Shown here: piece after piece, positions 8,683 to 17,735 of the stretch | Layout of the letters: each line of letters starts with the position of its first letter | Position numbering within the stretch: the stretch's first letter is position 1 | Program-made: the position numbers and the translations under genes | From: a bacterium D16-76 | GTDB taxonomy: Bacteria; Bacillota; Clostridia; Oscillospirales; Acutalibacteraceae | Length of the DNA: 64,000 nucleotides | Assembly: GCA_009917445.1 (NCBI GenBank) | Contig: QZEE01000001.1 | Span: 124,001 to 188,000 of the forward strand | Direction: 5' to 3' | Notes under the pieces: model-generated | What the model saw: only the letters and a program-made list of their open reading frames with translations | Told to the model about the DNA's origin: nothing | Databases searched by the model: none

Positions 8683-9812
8683 TGCCTTCCACACACGCGA
8701 GATTTTCCCCCTCGGCTGCAAACCGCCGCCTGCACTGTCCTCCCTCCCTGATGCTGGAGGAGCAGTTCCAGGACGAGGAGAGCGCCTACGCCGCCGAGGG
8801 TACCGCAGGCCATGCGATGGCTGAACACCTCATCAAGAAGTACCTCAAGCAGCGCACCCGCCGCCCGGTGTCCGACTACTATTCGGACGAGCTGCTGGAG
8901 GCTGTGGAGGAGTATGTTTCCTTCGTCCAGGGCGAGATTGAGGAGGCGCAACGGGTCTGCAAGGACCCGGTGTTCACGGTCGAGCAGCGGGTGGACGCTT
9001 CGGAATATGTGGAGGGCTGTTTCGGAACCGCCGACATGGTCATCGTGACCGACAGCTACATCCACATTATCGACCTCAAGCTGGGCCGTGGTGTTCAAGT
9101 GTTCGCCGACCACAACGAGCAGCTCATGATCTACGGCCTGGGTGTTCTCAGCAAAGCGGAGCTGCTCTACGATCCCAAGGTGGTGCGGCTGACCATCTTC
9201 CAGCCCCGGATCAACCACTGCTCCACCTGGGAGATCGACCCGGCAGAGCTGAAGCAGTGGGGCGAAGAAGTTCTCCGGCCCACCGGAGCGATGGCCCTCA
9301 TGGGAGCCGGGGAGTTCGCAGCCGGGAACTGGTGCCGGTTCTGTAAGGCCCGGAACCAGTGCCGCGCCAGGGCCGAGGAGTTCCTCAAACTGGCCCAGAT
9401 GGAGTTTCGCAAGCCTGCACTGCTGGACGATGAGGAAATTGCTGAAGTCCTCCGCCGCTCGGACGAGCTGGCGAAGTGGGCGGCAGACGTGTATGCCTTT
9501 GCCCAGGACGAGGCCATCATCCACGGTAAGCAGTGGCCCGGATACAAGCTGGTGGAGGGGCGCAGCGCCCGTAAGTACAGCAGCGAGGACGAGGTGGTCG
9601 CTGCGGCCCAGGCCAACGGCTACACTGACATTTTCAAGAAGTCCCTCATCGGGATCGGCGACATGGAGCGGCTGATGGGAAAAGCCGAGTTCCAGCGCAT
9701 CCTTGGCCCCTATGTGTATAAGCCCCAGGGCAAGCTCACCCTCGTTCCCCAATCCGACAACCGTCAAGAAGTAACCAAGGACACCGCATCTGCGGAATTT
9801 CAGGAGGTATAA
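8682..9812 (+). CDS. DUF2800 protein, Cas4/AddB-like PD-(D/E)xK nuclease
   Basis: This 376-residue member of the DUF2800 family is a predicted RecB-type nuclease of phage replication/recombination modules. Visible features are IDLKLG near residue 130 (D-x-K of the nuclease core) and QLMIYGLG just after it (QxxxY). There is one Cys near the N-terminus (C19 in RRLHCPPS) and a C-terminal CRFC...C group near 218-227. That 1+3 cysteine pattern matches the 4Fe-4S cluster of Cas4/AddB nucleases. It starts inside the upstream stop and is followed 3 nt later by the DUF2815 gene. It probably processes DNA ends during phage replication. Confidence 0.88.
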   Translation: MPSTHARFSPSAANRRLHCPPSLMLEEQFQDEESAYAAEGTAGHAMAEHLIKKYLKQRTRRPVSDYYSDELLEAVEEYVSFVQGEIEEAQRVCKDPVFTVEQRVDASEYVEGCFGTADMVIVTDSYIHIIDLKLGRGVQVFADHNEQLMIYGLGVLSKAELLYDPKVVRLTIFQPRINHCSTWEIDPAELKQWGEEVLRPTGAMALMGAGEFAAGNWCRFCKARNQCRARAEEFLKLAQMEFRKPALLDDEEIAEVLRRSDELAKWAADVYAFAQDEAIIHGKQWPGYKLVEGRSARKYSSEDEVVAAAQANGYTDIFKKSLIGIGDMERLMGKAEFQRILGPYVYKPQGKLTLVPQSDNRQEVTKDTASAEFQEV

Positions 9813-9815
9813 GTT

Positions 9816-10361
9816 ATGTCTGCTATGAATCCGACCAAGGTCATCATCCCCTGCCGCATCAGCTACGCCCACCTGTTCGAGCCGACCAGCGTGAACGGCT
9901 CCGACCCGAAGTACGGCGCTTCGCTGATCGTGTCCAAGAAGGACACCAAGACCATCACCGCCATCCAGAAGGCCATCGAGCAGGCCAAGAAGGACTCCGT
10001 GGGCAAGTGGGGCGGCAAAGTCCCGCCCAACCTCAAGACCCCGCTCCGCGATGGCGACACCGACCGCCCCGATGACGAGGCGTATGCCGGGAGCTTCTTC
10101 CTCAACGCCAACAGCCGTCAGGCTCCCCAGGTGGTGGACCGCAAGGTTCAGCCCATCATCGACCAGAGCGAGGTGTGCTCTGGCTGCTACTGCAATGTCA
10201 GCGTCACCTTCTACGGCTACAACAGCAACGGCAATCGCGGCATCGCCGCTGGCCTGGGCAATGTCCAGTTCGTGAAGGACGGCGAGGCCCTGGGTGGCCG
10301 CACCAAAGCCTCTGACGATTTCGAGGCGATGGCGGACGAGGACGAGGATTTCCTGTCCTAA
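9816..10361 (+). CDS. DUF2815 protein, putative ssDNA-binding protein
   Basis: This 181-residue protein matches the DUF2815 pattern: an N-terminal strand-rich start (KVIIPCRISYAHLFEP), YGASLIVSKKDTKT, a basic middle, VSVTFYGYNSNG, and a very acidic tail (MADEDEDFL). DUF2815 proteins resemble T7-like single-strand binding proteins, whose acidic tail recruits replication partners. Its place between the DUF2800 nuclease and the DNA polymerase fits that role. AGGAGG precedes the ATG at 9816. Confidence 0.85.
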   Translation: MSAMNPTKVIIPCRISYAHLFEPTSVNGSDPKYGASLIVSKKDTKTITAIQKAIEQAKKDSVGKWGGKVPPNLKTPLRDGDTDRPDDEAYAGSFFLNANSRQAPQVVDRKVQPIIDQSEVCSGCYCNVSVTFYGYNSNGNRGIAAGLGNVQFVKDGEALGGRTKASDDFEAMADEDEDFLS

Positions 10362-10376
10362 CACACATGACCGCAA

Positions 10377-10411
10377 GGCGGGAGGGGTGGATGGACTCCA
10401 CCCCTCCTTGC
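10377..10411 (+). other. Perfect hairpin before the DNA polymerase gene
   Basis: GGAGGGGTGG (10381-10390) pairs with CCACCCCTCC (10398-10407) around ATGGACT. Outer GCAA and TTGC extend the stem past a short bulge. No U-tract follows, so it may be a pause, RNA-processing or partial-termination site that tunes polymerase expression. Confidence 0.5.
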
Positions 10412-10428
10412 TCTATATGGAGGCAGTT

Positions 10429-12366
10429 ATGAGCCTATTAGCAATCGACATCGAAACCTTTTCTGACGTTGACCTTCCGAAATGTGGCGTGTATGCCTAT
10501 TCGGATTCACCCCTGTTTGAAATCCTCCTTTTTGCCTTCGCCTTTGACGAGGAGCCGACCCAGGTGGTCGATCTGGCCTGCGGGGAGCAGCTCCCAGACC
10601 GGGTGTTGGCGGCGCTGGAGGATGAGACCGTAACCAAGACCGCATTCAACGCCGCCTTCGAGCGGACGTGTATCTCTCGCCACCTGGGGCGGTGGCTCTC
10701 CCCGGCGGGCTGGCAGTGTACCGCTGTCCAATCTGCGATGCTTGCCCTTCCCCTCACACTGGATGGGGTGGGCGAGGTGCTGAACATCAAGCGGAAAAAA
10801 CTGAAGGAGGGTGTGGCTCTGCTGCGCTACTTCTCTATGCCCTGCAAGCCGACCAAGGCCAATGGAGGCCGGACCCGGAACCGCCCGGAGGATGCCCCGG
10901 AGATGTGGGAGCGATTCAAAGCCTACTGTATCCGGGACGTGGATGCCGAGCGGGAGATCAGGGAGAAGCTCCGCAACTATCCCATCCCGGAGAGCGAGAT
11001 GGAACTGTACCGTCTTGACCAGGAAATCAACGACCGCGGGATCATGGTGGACCAGCAGCTTGCAGCCCAGGCGGTTCGCTGCGATCTGGAGTTCAAAGCC
11101 AGGGCCACCGCCCAGGCCCAGCAACTTACCGGGCTTGCCAATCCTAACTCGCTGGCCCAGGTGAAGGGCTGGCTGGCGGAACGCAGCATCGAGGTGGACA
11201 GCCTCGACAAGAAGGCCATCAAGGGCCTGCTCCCCCAGGTCACAGGCGAGGTGCGGGAGATGCTCATGCTCCGGCTCCTGCTGGGGAAAACCTCGGTGAA
11301 GAAATATGAGGCCATCCAGCGGTCGGTCTGCTCGGATGGGCGCGTACATGGGCTGCTCCAATTCTACGGAGCCAACCGCACAGGCCGCTGGGCTGGGAGG
11401 CTCGTCCAGGTGCAAAACCTCCCCCAGAACCACATCCCCGACCTGGCCTTGGCCCGGAGCCTGGTCAGGCGCGGTGAGTTCGACCGGGTGGAGATGCTCT
11501 ACGATTCTACCCCCGGTGTGCTTTCCGAGCTGATCCGCACCGCCTTTATCCCCAAGCCGGGATGCCGCTTCATCGTAGCAGACTTCGCCGCTATCGAGGC
11601 GCGTGTGCTTGCCTGGTTCTCCGGGGAGCAATGGCGGCTGGACACCTTCGAGCAGGGCGGCGACATTTACTGCGCATCGGCCTCCAAGATGTTCCACGTC
11701 CCTGTGGAGAAACATGGGCAGAACGCCCATCTCCGGCAAAAAGGCAAAATCGCCGAACTTGCCCTCGGCTACGGCGGCAGCGTGGGCGCGCTCACCTCAA
11801 TGGGCGCTCTGGATATGGGGCTGACCAAGGAGGAGCTTCAGCCGCTGGTGGATCAGTGGCGCGGGGCCAATCCCCACATCGTGAAATTCTGGTGGGACGT
11901 GGATGCCGCAGCGATGAAGGCATTCCGCGCCAAGACCGAGGTGCGGCTGGGTGCGCTGTGTTTCTCCTGCCGCGCTGGGATGCTGTTTATCACCCTCCCC
12001 TCCGGGCGGCGGCTGTCCTATGTCAAGCCCCGGCTGCTGCCGAATCGCTTCGGTCGGGAGAGCCTGACCTATGAGGGTGTGGGCGAGAGCAAGAAGTGGT
12101 CGCGCATCGAGACCTACGGCCCCAAGCTGACCGAGAACATCGTCCAAGGTACAGCGCGCGATCTGCTGGCCCTTGCCATGCTCCGTCTACGGAACGCCGG
12201 ATTCGAGATCGTCATGCACATACACGATGAGGCCGTGGTAGAGGTGCCGGAGGGCATTTCCTCCGTGGATGAGATTTGCCGCATTATGTCCGAGGCTCCG
12301 GCCTGGGCCGCTGGCCTCCCGCTCCGGGCAGATGGCTATCACTGTGAGTTCTATAAGAAAGATTGA
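10429..12366 (+). CDS. Phage family A DNA polymerase with 3'-5' exonuclease
   Basis: This 645-residue polymerase replicates phage DNA. The N-terminal DEDD exonuclease shows DIETFSD (D7, E9) and AYCIRDVDAE. The polymerase domain shows motif A VADFAAIEARVLAW near 382-395, a phage-type motif B (KGKIAELALGYGG) and motif C HIHDEAVVEV near 597-606. There is no 5'-nuclease domain, so it is shorter than E. coli Pol I. The ATG at 10429 has GGAGG 6-10 nt upstream; upstream in-frame codons lie in the DUF2815 gene and the hairpin and were excluded. It sits in the standard DUF2800-DUF2815-polymerase order. Confidence 0.94.
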   Translation: MSLLAIDIETFSDVDLPKCGVYAYSDSPLFEILLFAFAFDEEPTQVVDLACGEQLPDRVLAALEDETVTKTAFNAAFERTCISRHLGRWLSPAGWQCTAVQSAMLALPLTLDGVGEVLNIKRKKLKEGVALLRYFSMPCKPTKANGGRTRNRPEDAPEMWERFKAYCIRDVDAEREIREKLRNYPIPESEMELYRLDQEINDRGIMVDQQLAAQAVRCDLEFKARATAQAQQLTGLANPNSLAQVKGWLAERSIEVDSLDKKAIKGLLPQVTGEVREMLMLRLLLGKTSVKKYEAIQRSVCSDGRVHGLLQFYGANRTGRWAGRLVQVQNLPQNHIPDLALARSLVRRGEFDRVEMLYDSTPGVLSELIRTAFIPKPGCRFIVADFAAIEARVLAWFSGEQWRLDTFEQGGDIYCASASKMFHVPVEKHGQNAHLRQKGKIAELALGYGGSVGALTSMGALDMGLTKEELQPLVDQWRGANPHIVKFWWDVDAAAMKAFRAKTEVRLGALCFSCRAGMLFITLPSGRRLSYVKPRLLPNRFGRESLTYEGVGESKKWSRIETYGPKLTENIVQGTARDLLALAMLRLRNAGFEIVMHIHDEAVVEVPEGISSVDEICRIMSEAPAWAAGLPLRADGYHCEFYKKD

Positions 12367-12378
12367 GGTGTTTTCACT

Positions 12379-13131
12379 ATGAATGAACTTGTGAAAATAA
12401 ACTACAACGGCGGCGACCGCCCCACCGTCAAGGGGCGGGAATTGCACCAGGCTCTGTGTATCAAAACGCCCTATGATAAGTGGTTCCCCAGAATGTGCGA
12501 GTATGGCTTTTCCGAGGGCGAGGACTTTTCGACTTTTTTGTCGGAAAGTACAGGCGGCAGACCCAGCACCGACCACCAACTCACCATCAACATGGCGAAG
12601 GAACTGTGCATGATCCAGCGCAGCGACATCGGCAAGCAGGTGCGGCAGTATTTCCTCCAGGTGGAGGCCGCATGGAACAGCCCGGATGCGATCATGGCGC
12701 GGGCCTTGCAGTTCGCCAACGACCGCCTGGCCCTGCTGACCCAGCAGAACGCCGAGCTGACCGGAACCATCGCCGTCCAGAGCCAGCAGATCGCGGAGCT
12801 GCAGCCCAAGGCCAGCTACTACGACCTGGTGCTGAACTGCAAGGACCTCATTTCCACCTCTGCCATCGCCAAGGACTACGGCAAGTCGGCGGTCTGGATG
12901 AACCGTTGGCTCCATGAGAAGGGTGTTCAGTTCAAGCAGGGCGACATCTGGCTCCTCTACCAGAAGTATGCCGAGAAGGGCTACACCAGCACCAAGACCC
13001 ACAGCTACGCTGGCACCGATGGGGAGCCGCATACCAAAGTGCATACCTACTGGACGCAGAAGGGCCGTCTGTTCATCTACGGCCTGATGAAAGAGGACGG
13101 CATCCTGCCGCTGATCGAGAGAGGGGCTTGA
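12379..13131 (+). CDS. Phage antirepressor with KilAC domain
   Basis: This 250-residue protein has an N-terminal AntA/AntB domain (about 1-110, with RELHQALCIKTPYDKWFPRM and INMAKELCMIQRSDIGKQVR), a helical linker rich in Gln (about 115-145), and a C-terminal KilAC/ANT DNA-binding domain (about 150-250, ending LFIYGLMKEDGILPLIE). Antirepressors inactivate a lysogenic repressor and help induction. It lies within the replication operon directly after the polymerase. The repressor it would target is not obvious; the 7211 HTH protein is a candidate. Confidence 0.9.
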   Translation: MNELVKINYNGGDRPTVKGRELHQALCIKTPYDKWFPRMCEYGFSEGEDFSTFLSESTGGRPSTDHQLTINMAKELCMIQRSDIGKQVRQYFLQVEAAWNSPDAIMARALQFANDRLALLTQQNAELTGTIAVQSQQIAELQPKASYYDLVLNCKDLISTSAIAKDYGKSAVWMNRWLHEKGVQFKQGDIWLLYQKYAEKGYTSTKTHSYAGTDGEPHTKVHTYWTQKGRLFIYGLMKEDGILPLIERGA

Positions 13132-13134
13132 TTT

Positions 13135-13530
13135 ATGGGTATCAGCAGATATAACTCCGAGGGGTATGCAGACCCCACCGCATACGAGGCTATGCGCAAC
13201 ATCGGCACTTTCCGGGTGAACCACCCTTCCGGCTATATCGAGGTCAGTGTGGACACATTTTTCCCCTGCGCGACCAACAAGGCGAAGAAGCTGTTCCGCC
13301 TCGTCCGGGCAAACTGCTCCAAGGCCCAGCAGGATGAACTGCTGGCGGCGCTGGTCCGCAAGGCCAAGTCCTGCTTGGAGCAGGCCATGAGCATGGAAGG
13401 GTCGCTGGACGAATTGGCTTGTGACCCGAAGGCATACCGGGAGCGGCTGCGGCAGTTCAAGTCTCTGACCCGGCAGCACACACAACTCACCCGGAATATC
13501 CGGGACCTGGCAGCGGGGAGGCAGAAATGA
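13135..13530 (+). CDS. Conserved phage protein of unknown function
   Basis: This 131-residue protein has no family I can name. It begins with a Tyr-rich segment (SRYNSEGYADPTAYEAM), continues with VDTFFPCATNKAKKLFRLV, and its second half is basic and helical (ERLRQFKSLTRQHTQL). The ATG at 13135 follows the antirepressor stop by 3 nt and the end overlaps the VapE start (ATGA). It is probably co-translated with the primase-helicase and may be a replication accessory factor. Confidence 0.7.
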   Translation: MGISRYNSEGYADPTAYEAMRNIGTFRVNHPSGYIEVSVDTFFPCATNKAKKLFRLVRANCSKAQQDELLAALVRKAKSCLEQAMSMEGSLDELACDPKAYRERLRQFKSLTRQHTQLTRNIRDLAAGRQK

Positions 13531-15905
13531 AACTCAAAGTATCTATCGGCAACAGCCGAATGGACAAAAAGTGGAGAGCAACGGAAATGGAGCTGGACGA
13601 GTTTCGCGACCGTATCTTCCAGACCAAGGTGACCGCCGAAACCGTAGCAGAGTTCAAGAAGATGTCCAAGGCCCAGCAGGATGCCATCAAAGACATTGGC
13701 GGCTTCGTCCTCGGTACGCTGAAGGGCGGTCGCCGGAAGAAGGACTGTGTGCTGACCCGCTCGGCCCTGTCGCTGGATATGGACTACGCCTCCCCGGAGG
13801 TCATCGACCAGGTGGAGATGCTCTTCTCCTTCCGCTGCTACTTCTACTCCACGCACAAGCACACCCCGGAGGCACCCCGGCTCCGGCTCATCATCCCCCT
13901 CTCCCGTGAGGTTGGGCCGGACGAGTACATGGCTGTGGCCCGGAAGGTGGCGGAGGAGATCGGTATCGAGCAGTTCGATGATACCACCTATGAACCGAGC
14001 CGTCTAATGTACTGGCCCTCCACCTCCTCGGACGGGGAGTTCGTGGCCCAGGAGATTGATGGCGACATCCTCGACCCGGACACCATCCTGGCGAAATACA
14101 CTGACTGGCACAACACGGCGGAGTGGCCCGTTTCCCGCCGCCAGCAGACCATCGTGCAGCGGGAGATCAAGAAGCAGGCCGACCCGCTGACCAAAGCGGG
14201 GATGGTCGGTGCTTTCTGCCGCGCCTACACCATCACCGCTGCCATCGACACTTTTATCCCGGATGTCTACAAGCACAGCTCCATGCCGGGGCGCTACGAC
14301 TACATCCCCGCCGACTCCCATGCCGGTGTGGTTATCTACGATGACCGCTTTGCCTACAGCCACCACGCCACCGATCCGGCCTGCGGCAAGCTGCTGAACG
14401 CCTTTGACGTGGTGCGGCTGCACAAGTTCGGTGCGCTGGACGGCAAGGCCGACCCGGACGCGCCGCCCTCCAAGCTGCCCTCCTTCCAGGCCATGCAGGA
14501 TTTCGCGGTGCAGGACACCCAGGTCAAACTCCAGCTTGCCAAGGAGCGGCAGGCCCTGGCGGAGTCCGATTTCTCCGCCGTGGTCGGGGACGATTGGCAG
14601 ACCGAACTGGAGCTGGACAAGCAGGGCCGGGTGAAGGACACCCTCACCAACATCGCCGCCATCGTCCGCAACGACCCCAACCTTCAGAACATCGTCTATA
14701 ACGAGTTCAAAGGCATGGTGGACGTGATCGGGCCGCTGCCTTGGAAACAGGTGCGCCCCGGCTGGAACGATGCCGACCTCGCCAATGCCAAACTGTACTT
14801 TGAGCGGGTCTATGGCGTATGGTCGCCCACCAAGTTCAGAGACGCTCTGCTGGCGGTGGTTTCCGCCGAGCGGCTCTACCACCCGGTGAAGGAATATCTG
14901 AACGGCCTGACCTGGGACGGCACCGAGCGGCTGGACACCCTGCTGGTGGAGTATCTGGGAGCGGAGGACACGCCCTATGTCCGGGCCGTCACCAGAAAGA
15001 CCCTGTGTGCGGCGGTAGCGAGGATTTACGAGCCGGGAATCAAGTTCGACTCCATGCTCGTCCTCAACGGCCCCCAGGGAATGGGCAAGTCCACCTTCTA
15101 TGCCCTGCTGGGCCGGGAGTGGTTCTCCGACTCCCTCTCCATCGCGGATATGCGGGACAAGACCGCCGCCGAGAAGCTCCAGGGCTACTGGATTCTGGAG
15201 ATCGCCGAAATGAACGGCATCAAGAAGGTGGATGTGGAAACGGTCAAGTCCTTTCTCAGCCGCTCGGACGATAAATTCCGGCAGGCATACGGCACCGTGG
15301 TGGAGAGCCATCCCCGCACCAATGTCATCGTAGGCTCCAGCAACGCTGATCGGGGCTTCCTCCGGGATGTGACCGGCAACCGCCGCTTCTGGCCTGTAAA
15401 CGTCACCGGCCTTGGAGCCAAGCACCCGTGGGAGCTGACGGAGGTGGACCAGGTGTGGGCTGAAGCGCTGGAGCGGTACCAGGCCGGAGAGGAACTGTAT
15501 CTGAAGGGCAGCATCGCCGAGGAAGCGTACCAGGCCCAGCAGGAGGCAATGGAGACGGATGACCGCGAGGGGCTGGTGGAGCAGTATCTGGAACGGCTGC
15601 TCCCGGAGAATTGGGCTGAGATGGACCTCTACCAGCGGCGCAGCTACCTGGGTGGCGGCGAGTTCCCCGGCTCTGCCGCCACCGGCACCGTCCGCCGTGA
15701 GCGTGTGTGCTGCATGGAGATTTGGTGCGAGTGCTTCGGCAAGGAGCGGGAGAACATCAGCAGGGCCAACTCCTACGAGATCGAGAGTATTCTCAAGAAG
15801 ATCGGCGGTTGGACCGTTTCCACGGCGAACAAGTACGCCAAGACCCGGTTCCCGCTGTACGGAACACAGAAAACCTTTGTCCGCATGGGAGCCGATGAGG
15901 GATAA
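13527..15905 (+). CDS. VapE-family primase-helicase
   Basis: This 792-residue protein is of the virulence-associated E (VapE/D5-like) family used by phages and islands for origin opening and priming. The N-terminal part carries a primase-polymerase-like SLDMDYA (D-x-D, about residue 80) followed by SRLMYWPS. The C-terminal half carries an SF3-type AAA+ motor with Walker A NGPQGMGKST near 513-523, Walker B LEIAEMNG, and a sensor segment VIVGSSNADRGFLRDVTGNRRFW. The start overlaps the upstream stop (ATGA). It probably works with the family A polymerase and the DUF2815 protein as the replisome. Confidence 0.92.
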   Translation: MKLKVSIGNSRMDKKWRATEMELDEFRDRIFQTKVTAETVAEFKKMSKAQQDAIKDIGGFVLGTLKGGRRKKDCVLTRSALSLDMDYASPEVIDQVEMLFSFRCYFYSTHKHTPEAPRLRLIIPLSREVGPDEYMAVARKVAEEIGIEQFDDTTYEPSRLMYWPSTSSDGEFVAQEIDGDILDPDTILAKYTDWHNTAEWPVSRRQQTIVQREIKKQADPLTKAGMVGAFCRAYTITAAIDTFIPDVYKHSSMPGRYDYIPADSHAGVVIYDDRFAYSHHATDPACGKLLNAFDVVRLHKFGALDGKADPDAPPSKLPSFQAMQDFAVQDTQVKLQLAKERQALAESDFSAVVGDDWQTELELDKQGRVKDTLTNIAAIVRNDPNLQNIVYNEFKGMVDVIGPLPWKQVRPGWNDADLANAKLYFERVYGVWSPTKFRDALLAVVSAERLYHPVKEYLNGLTWDGTERLDTLLVEYLGAEDTPYVRAVTRKTLCAAVARIYEPGIKFDSMLVLNGPQGMGKSTFYALLGREWFSDSLSIADMRDKTAAEKLQGYWILEIAEMNGIKKVDVETVKSFLSRSDDKFRQAYGTVVESHPRTNVIVGSSNADRGFLRDVTGNRRFWPVNVTGLGAKHPWELTEVDQVWAEALERYQAGEELYLKGSIAEEAYQAQQEAMETDDREGLVEQYLERLLPENWAEMDLYQRRSYLGGGEFPGSAATGTVRRERVCCMEIWCECFGKERENISRANSYEIESILKKIGGWTVSTANKYAKTRFPLYGTQKTFVRMGADEG

Positions 15906-15942
15906 ATGCGGTTTCCAGTGATTCTGGTCTAACGGTAGTAAC

Positions 15943-16079
15943 AAACACAGGAACAGGGAGGAAAGTCCGTGTTCGCAAGGGGTTGGAGCCTCCTTGTTTC
16001 TGTGTTTCTATCTTTTCCTTATTGAGTATTGGTGAATATATAAAAGAAATAGCCAAAAACGCACGTATACGCGCGTATA
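15943..16079 (+). other. Hairpin and palindrome in the vapE to VRR-NUC gap
   Basis: In the 221-nt gap after vapE, a 19-bp stem (15943-15961 with 15989-16007, two G-T pairs) encloses a 27-nt loop. Further on is the perfect 14-bp palindrome TATACGCGCGTATA (16066-16079) in AT-rich surroundings. AAACACAG with a nearby AGGAACAG segment recurs just before the next gene's ribosome site. This may be a replication origin, an operator or a regulatory RNA; no gene fits. Confidence 0.45.
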
Positions 16080-16126
16080 GGGTTTTGGGGCTTAGAAACA
16101 CAGTCAGGAACAGGAGGTCAGAAACA

Positions 16127-16408
16127 ATGAGGGAAAATGCCATTGAGCGCAGGCTCGTCACCGAGGCAGTTAGGCGTGGGGGGGTCGCGCCCAAATTCGT
16201 GTCACCCGGTTTGGATGGGGTGCCGGACCGCCTCCTACTATTCCCTGGCGGCAGATTGGCCTTTGCTGAGGTGAAGGCCCCCGGTAAAAAGCTCCGGCCC
16301 CTCCAGCGCAGACGCATTGAGCAACTCACCGCTCTGGGGTTCCAGGTGTTCGTCCTGGACCGCAAAGAGCAGATTGGAGAGATTTTGGATGAAGTACAAG
16401 CCACATGA
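16127..16408 (+). CDS. VRR-NUC domain nuclease
   Basis: This 93-residue protein is a stand-alone VRR-NUC nuclease. It has an N-terminal E-x3-R helix (ENAIERRLVTEAVRRGG), GVPDRLLLFPGG (catalytic D), FAEVKAPGK (E-x-K) and a downstream helix GEILDEVQAT. Stand-alone VRR-NUC enzymes cut branched or flap DNA and in phages are placed beside SNF2-type helicases, as here. CAGGAGG precedes the ATG at 16127. The helicase gene begins within its last 20 nt, so the two are probably coupled. Confidence 0.93.
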   Translation: MRENAIERRLVTEAVRRGGVAPKFVSPGLDGVPDRLLLFPGGRLAFAEVKAPGKKLRPLQRRRIEQLTALGFQVFVLDRKEQIGEILDEVQAT

Positions 16409-17735
16409 ATACCAGTCCTTTGCCACCAACTTCGTGCTGGAGCATCCGGCCTGCGGCCTTATCCTCGACATGGGCCTGGGCAAGAGTGTCATCACGCTGA
16501 CCGCCCTCTGGTCACTGCTCCTGGACAGCTTCGATGTGGGCAAGGTGCTGGTGGTCGCCCCCAAGAGGGTGGCGGAGAACACCTGGCCCACCGAGCTGGA
16601 GAAGTGGGAGCATCTGGACGGCCTGACCTGGTCGCTGGTACTGGGCAGCGAGAAGGAGCGCCGCACCGCCCTCCAGCGAAAGGCGAAGATTTACATCATC
16701 AACCGGGAGAATGTCACCTGGCTGGTGGACAACTATCGCTGGGATTTTGATACACTGGTCATTGACGAGCTGTCCTCCTTCAAGAGCAGCAAGGCGCAGC
16801 GGTTCCGGGCGCTGAAGCGTGTGCGGCCCCGGATCAGCAGGGTCATCGGCCTGACCGGGACCCCGCAGCCCAACGGCCTCCTCGACCTGTGGCCCCAGAT
16901 GTATCTGCTGGACATGGGGCAGCGGCTGGGGCGGTTCGTGGGCGGATACCGGGAGCGGTTCTTCCTGCCGGATAAGCGCAATCGGGAGGTCATCTACAGT
17001 TACAAGCCCAAGGAGGGCGCGGAGGAAAAAATCTACGAGTTGATTTCCGACATCTGCATATCCATGAAGGCCACCGACTTCCTGGATATGCCGGAACTGG
17101 TCAGCAGCCAGGTCGAGGTGAAGATGAACGCCAAAGAGCAGAAACTGTATGAGGATTTTGAGCGGGACATGGTCCTGCATCTGAAGGACGGCGATCTGGA
17201 TGCCGTCAACGCCGCCGCCCTCTCCGGCAAGCTGGTGCAGATGGCGAATGGTGCGGTCTACGGCGACAGCCACAAGGTGCATCACATTCACGACCGGAAG
17301 CTGGATGCGCTGGAGGACATCATCGAGGCGGCGAACGGCAAGCCACTCCTGGTGGCCTACTGGTTCAAGCACGATCTGGAGCGCATCCGTCAGCGGTTCG
17401 ATGTCCGCACCATCGACAAGCCGGAGGACATCGCTGATTGGAATGCCGGAAAAATCCCGGTGGCGCTGATCCACCCCGCCTCTGCCGGACACGGCCTTAA
17501 TTTGCAGGATGGCGGCTCCACCATCGTGTGGTTCGGCCTGACCTGGTCGCTGGAGCTTTACCAGCAGTTGAACGCGAGGCTCTGGCGGCAGGGCCAGAAA
17601 CACACCGTTGTGGTGCAGCACCTCGTTACGGCGGGGACCCACGATGAGGACATCGTGAGGGCGCTGGAGCAGAAGGATATGAGCCAGACCGCTCTGATCG
17701 CGGCGGTGAAGGCCCGGATTGGAGGTATCACATGA
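16389..17735 (+). CDS. SNF2-family phage helicase
   Basis: This 448-residue SF2 ATPase of the SNF2-like group remodels or unwinds phage DNA. It has Walker A DMGLGKS at residues 27-33, Walker B DELSS near 123, TGTPQPNGLLDLWPQ (motif III) and C-terminal motifs ASAGHGLNLQDGG and QLNARLWRQGQ. There are no accessory DNA-binding domains. It starts inside the VRR-NUC gene and ends overlapping the next gene (ATGA). The VRR-NUC/SNF2 pair is a standard unit of Firmicutes siphovirus replication modules. Confidence 0.93.
   Translation: MKYKPHEYQSFATNFVLEHPACGLILDMGLGKSVITLTALWSLLLDSFDVGKVLVVAPKRVAENTWPTELEKWEHLDGLTWSLVLGSEKERRTALQRKAKIYIINRENVTWLVDNYRWDFDTLVIDELSSFKSSKAQRFRALKRVRPRISRVIGLTGTPQPNGLLDLWPQMYLLDMGQRLGRFVGGYRERFFLPDKRNREVIYSYKPKEGAEEKIYELISDICISMKATDFLDMPELVSSQVEVKMNAKEQKLYEDFERDMVLHLKDGDLDAVNAAALSGKLVQMANGAVYGDSHKVHHIHDRKLDALEDIIEAANGKPLLVAYWFKHDLERIRQRFDVRTIDKPEDIADWNAGKIPVALIHPASAGHGLNLQDGGSTIVWFGLTWSLELYQQLNARLWRQGQKHTVVVQHLVTAGTHDEDIVRALEQKDMSQTALIAAVKARIGGIT

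Noticed and set aside
8646-10376. 576-codon minus-strand frame opposite DUF2800 and DUF2815
   Set aside because: GC-rich codon use creates long antisense frames here. Both plus-strand genes have clear family motifs and start sites.
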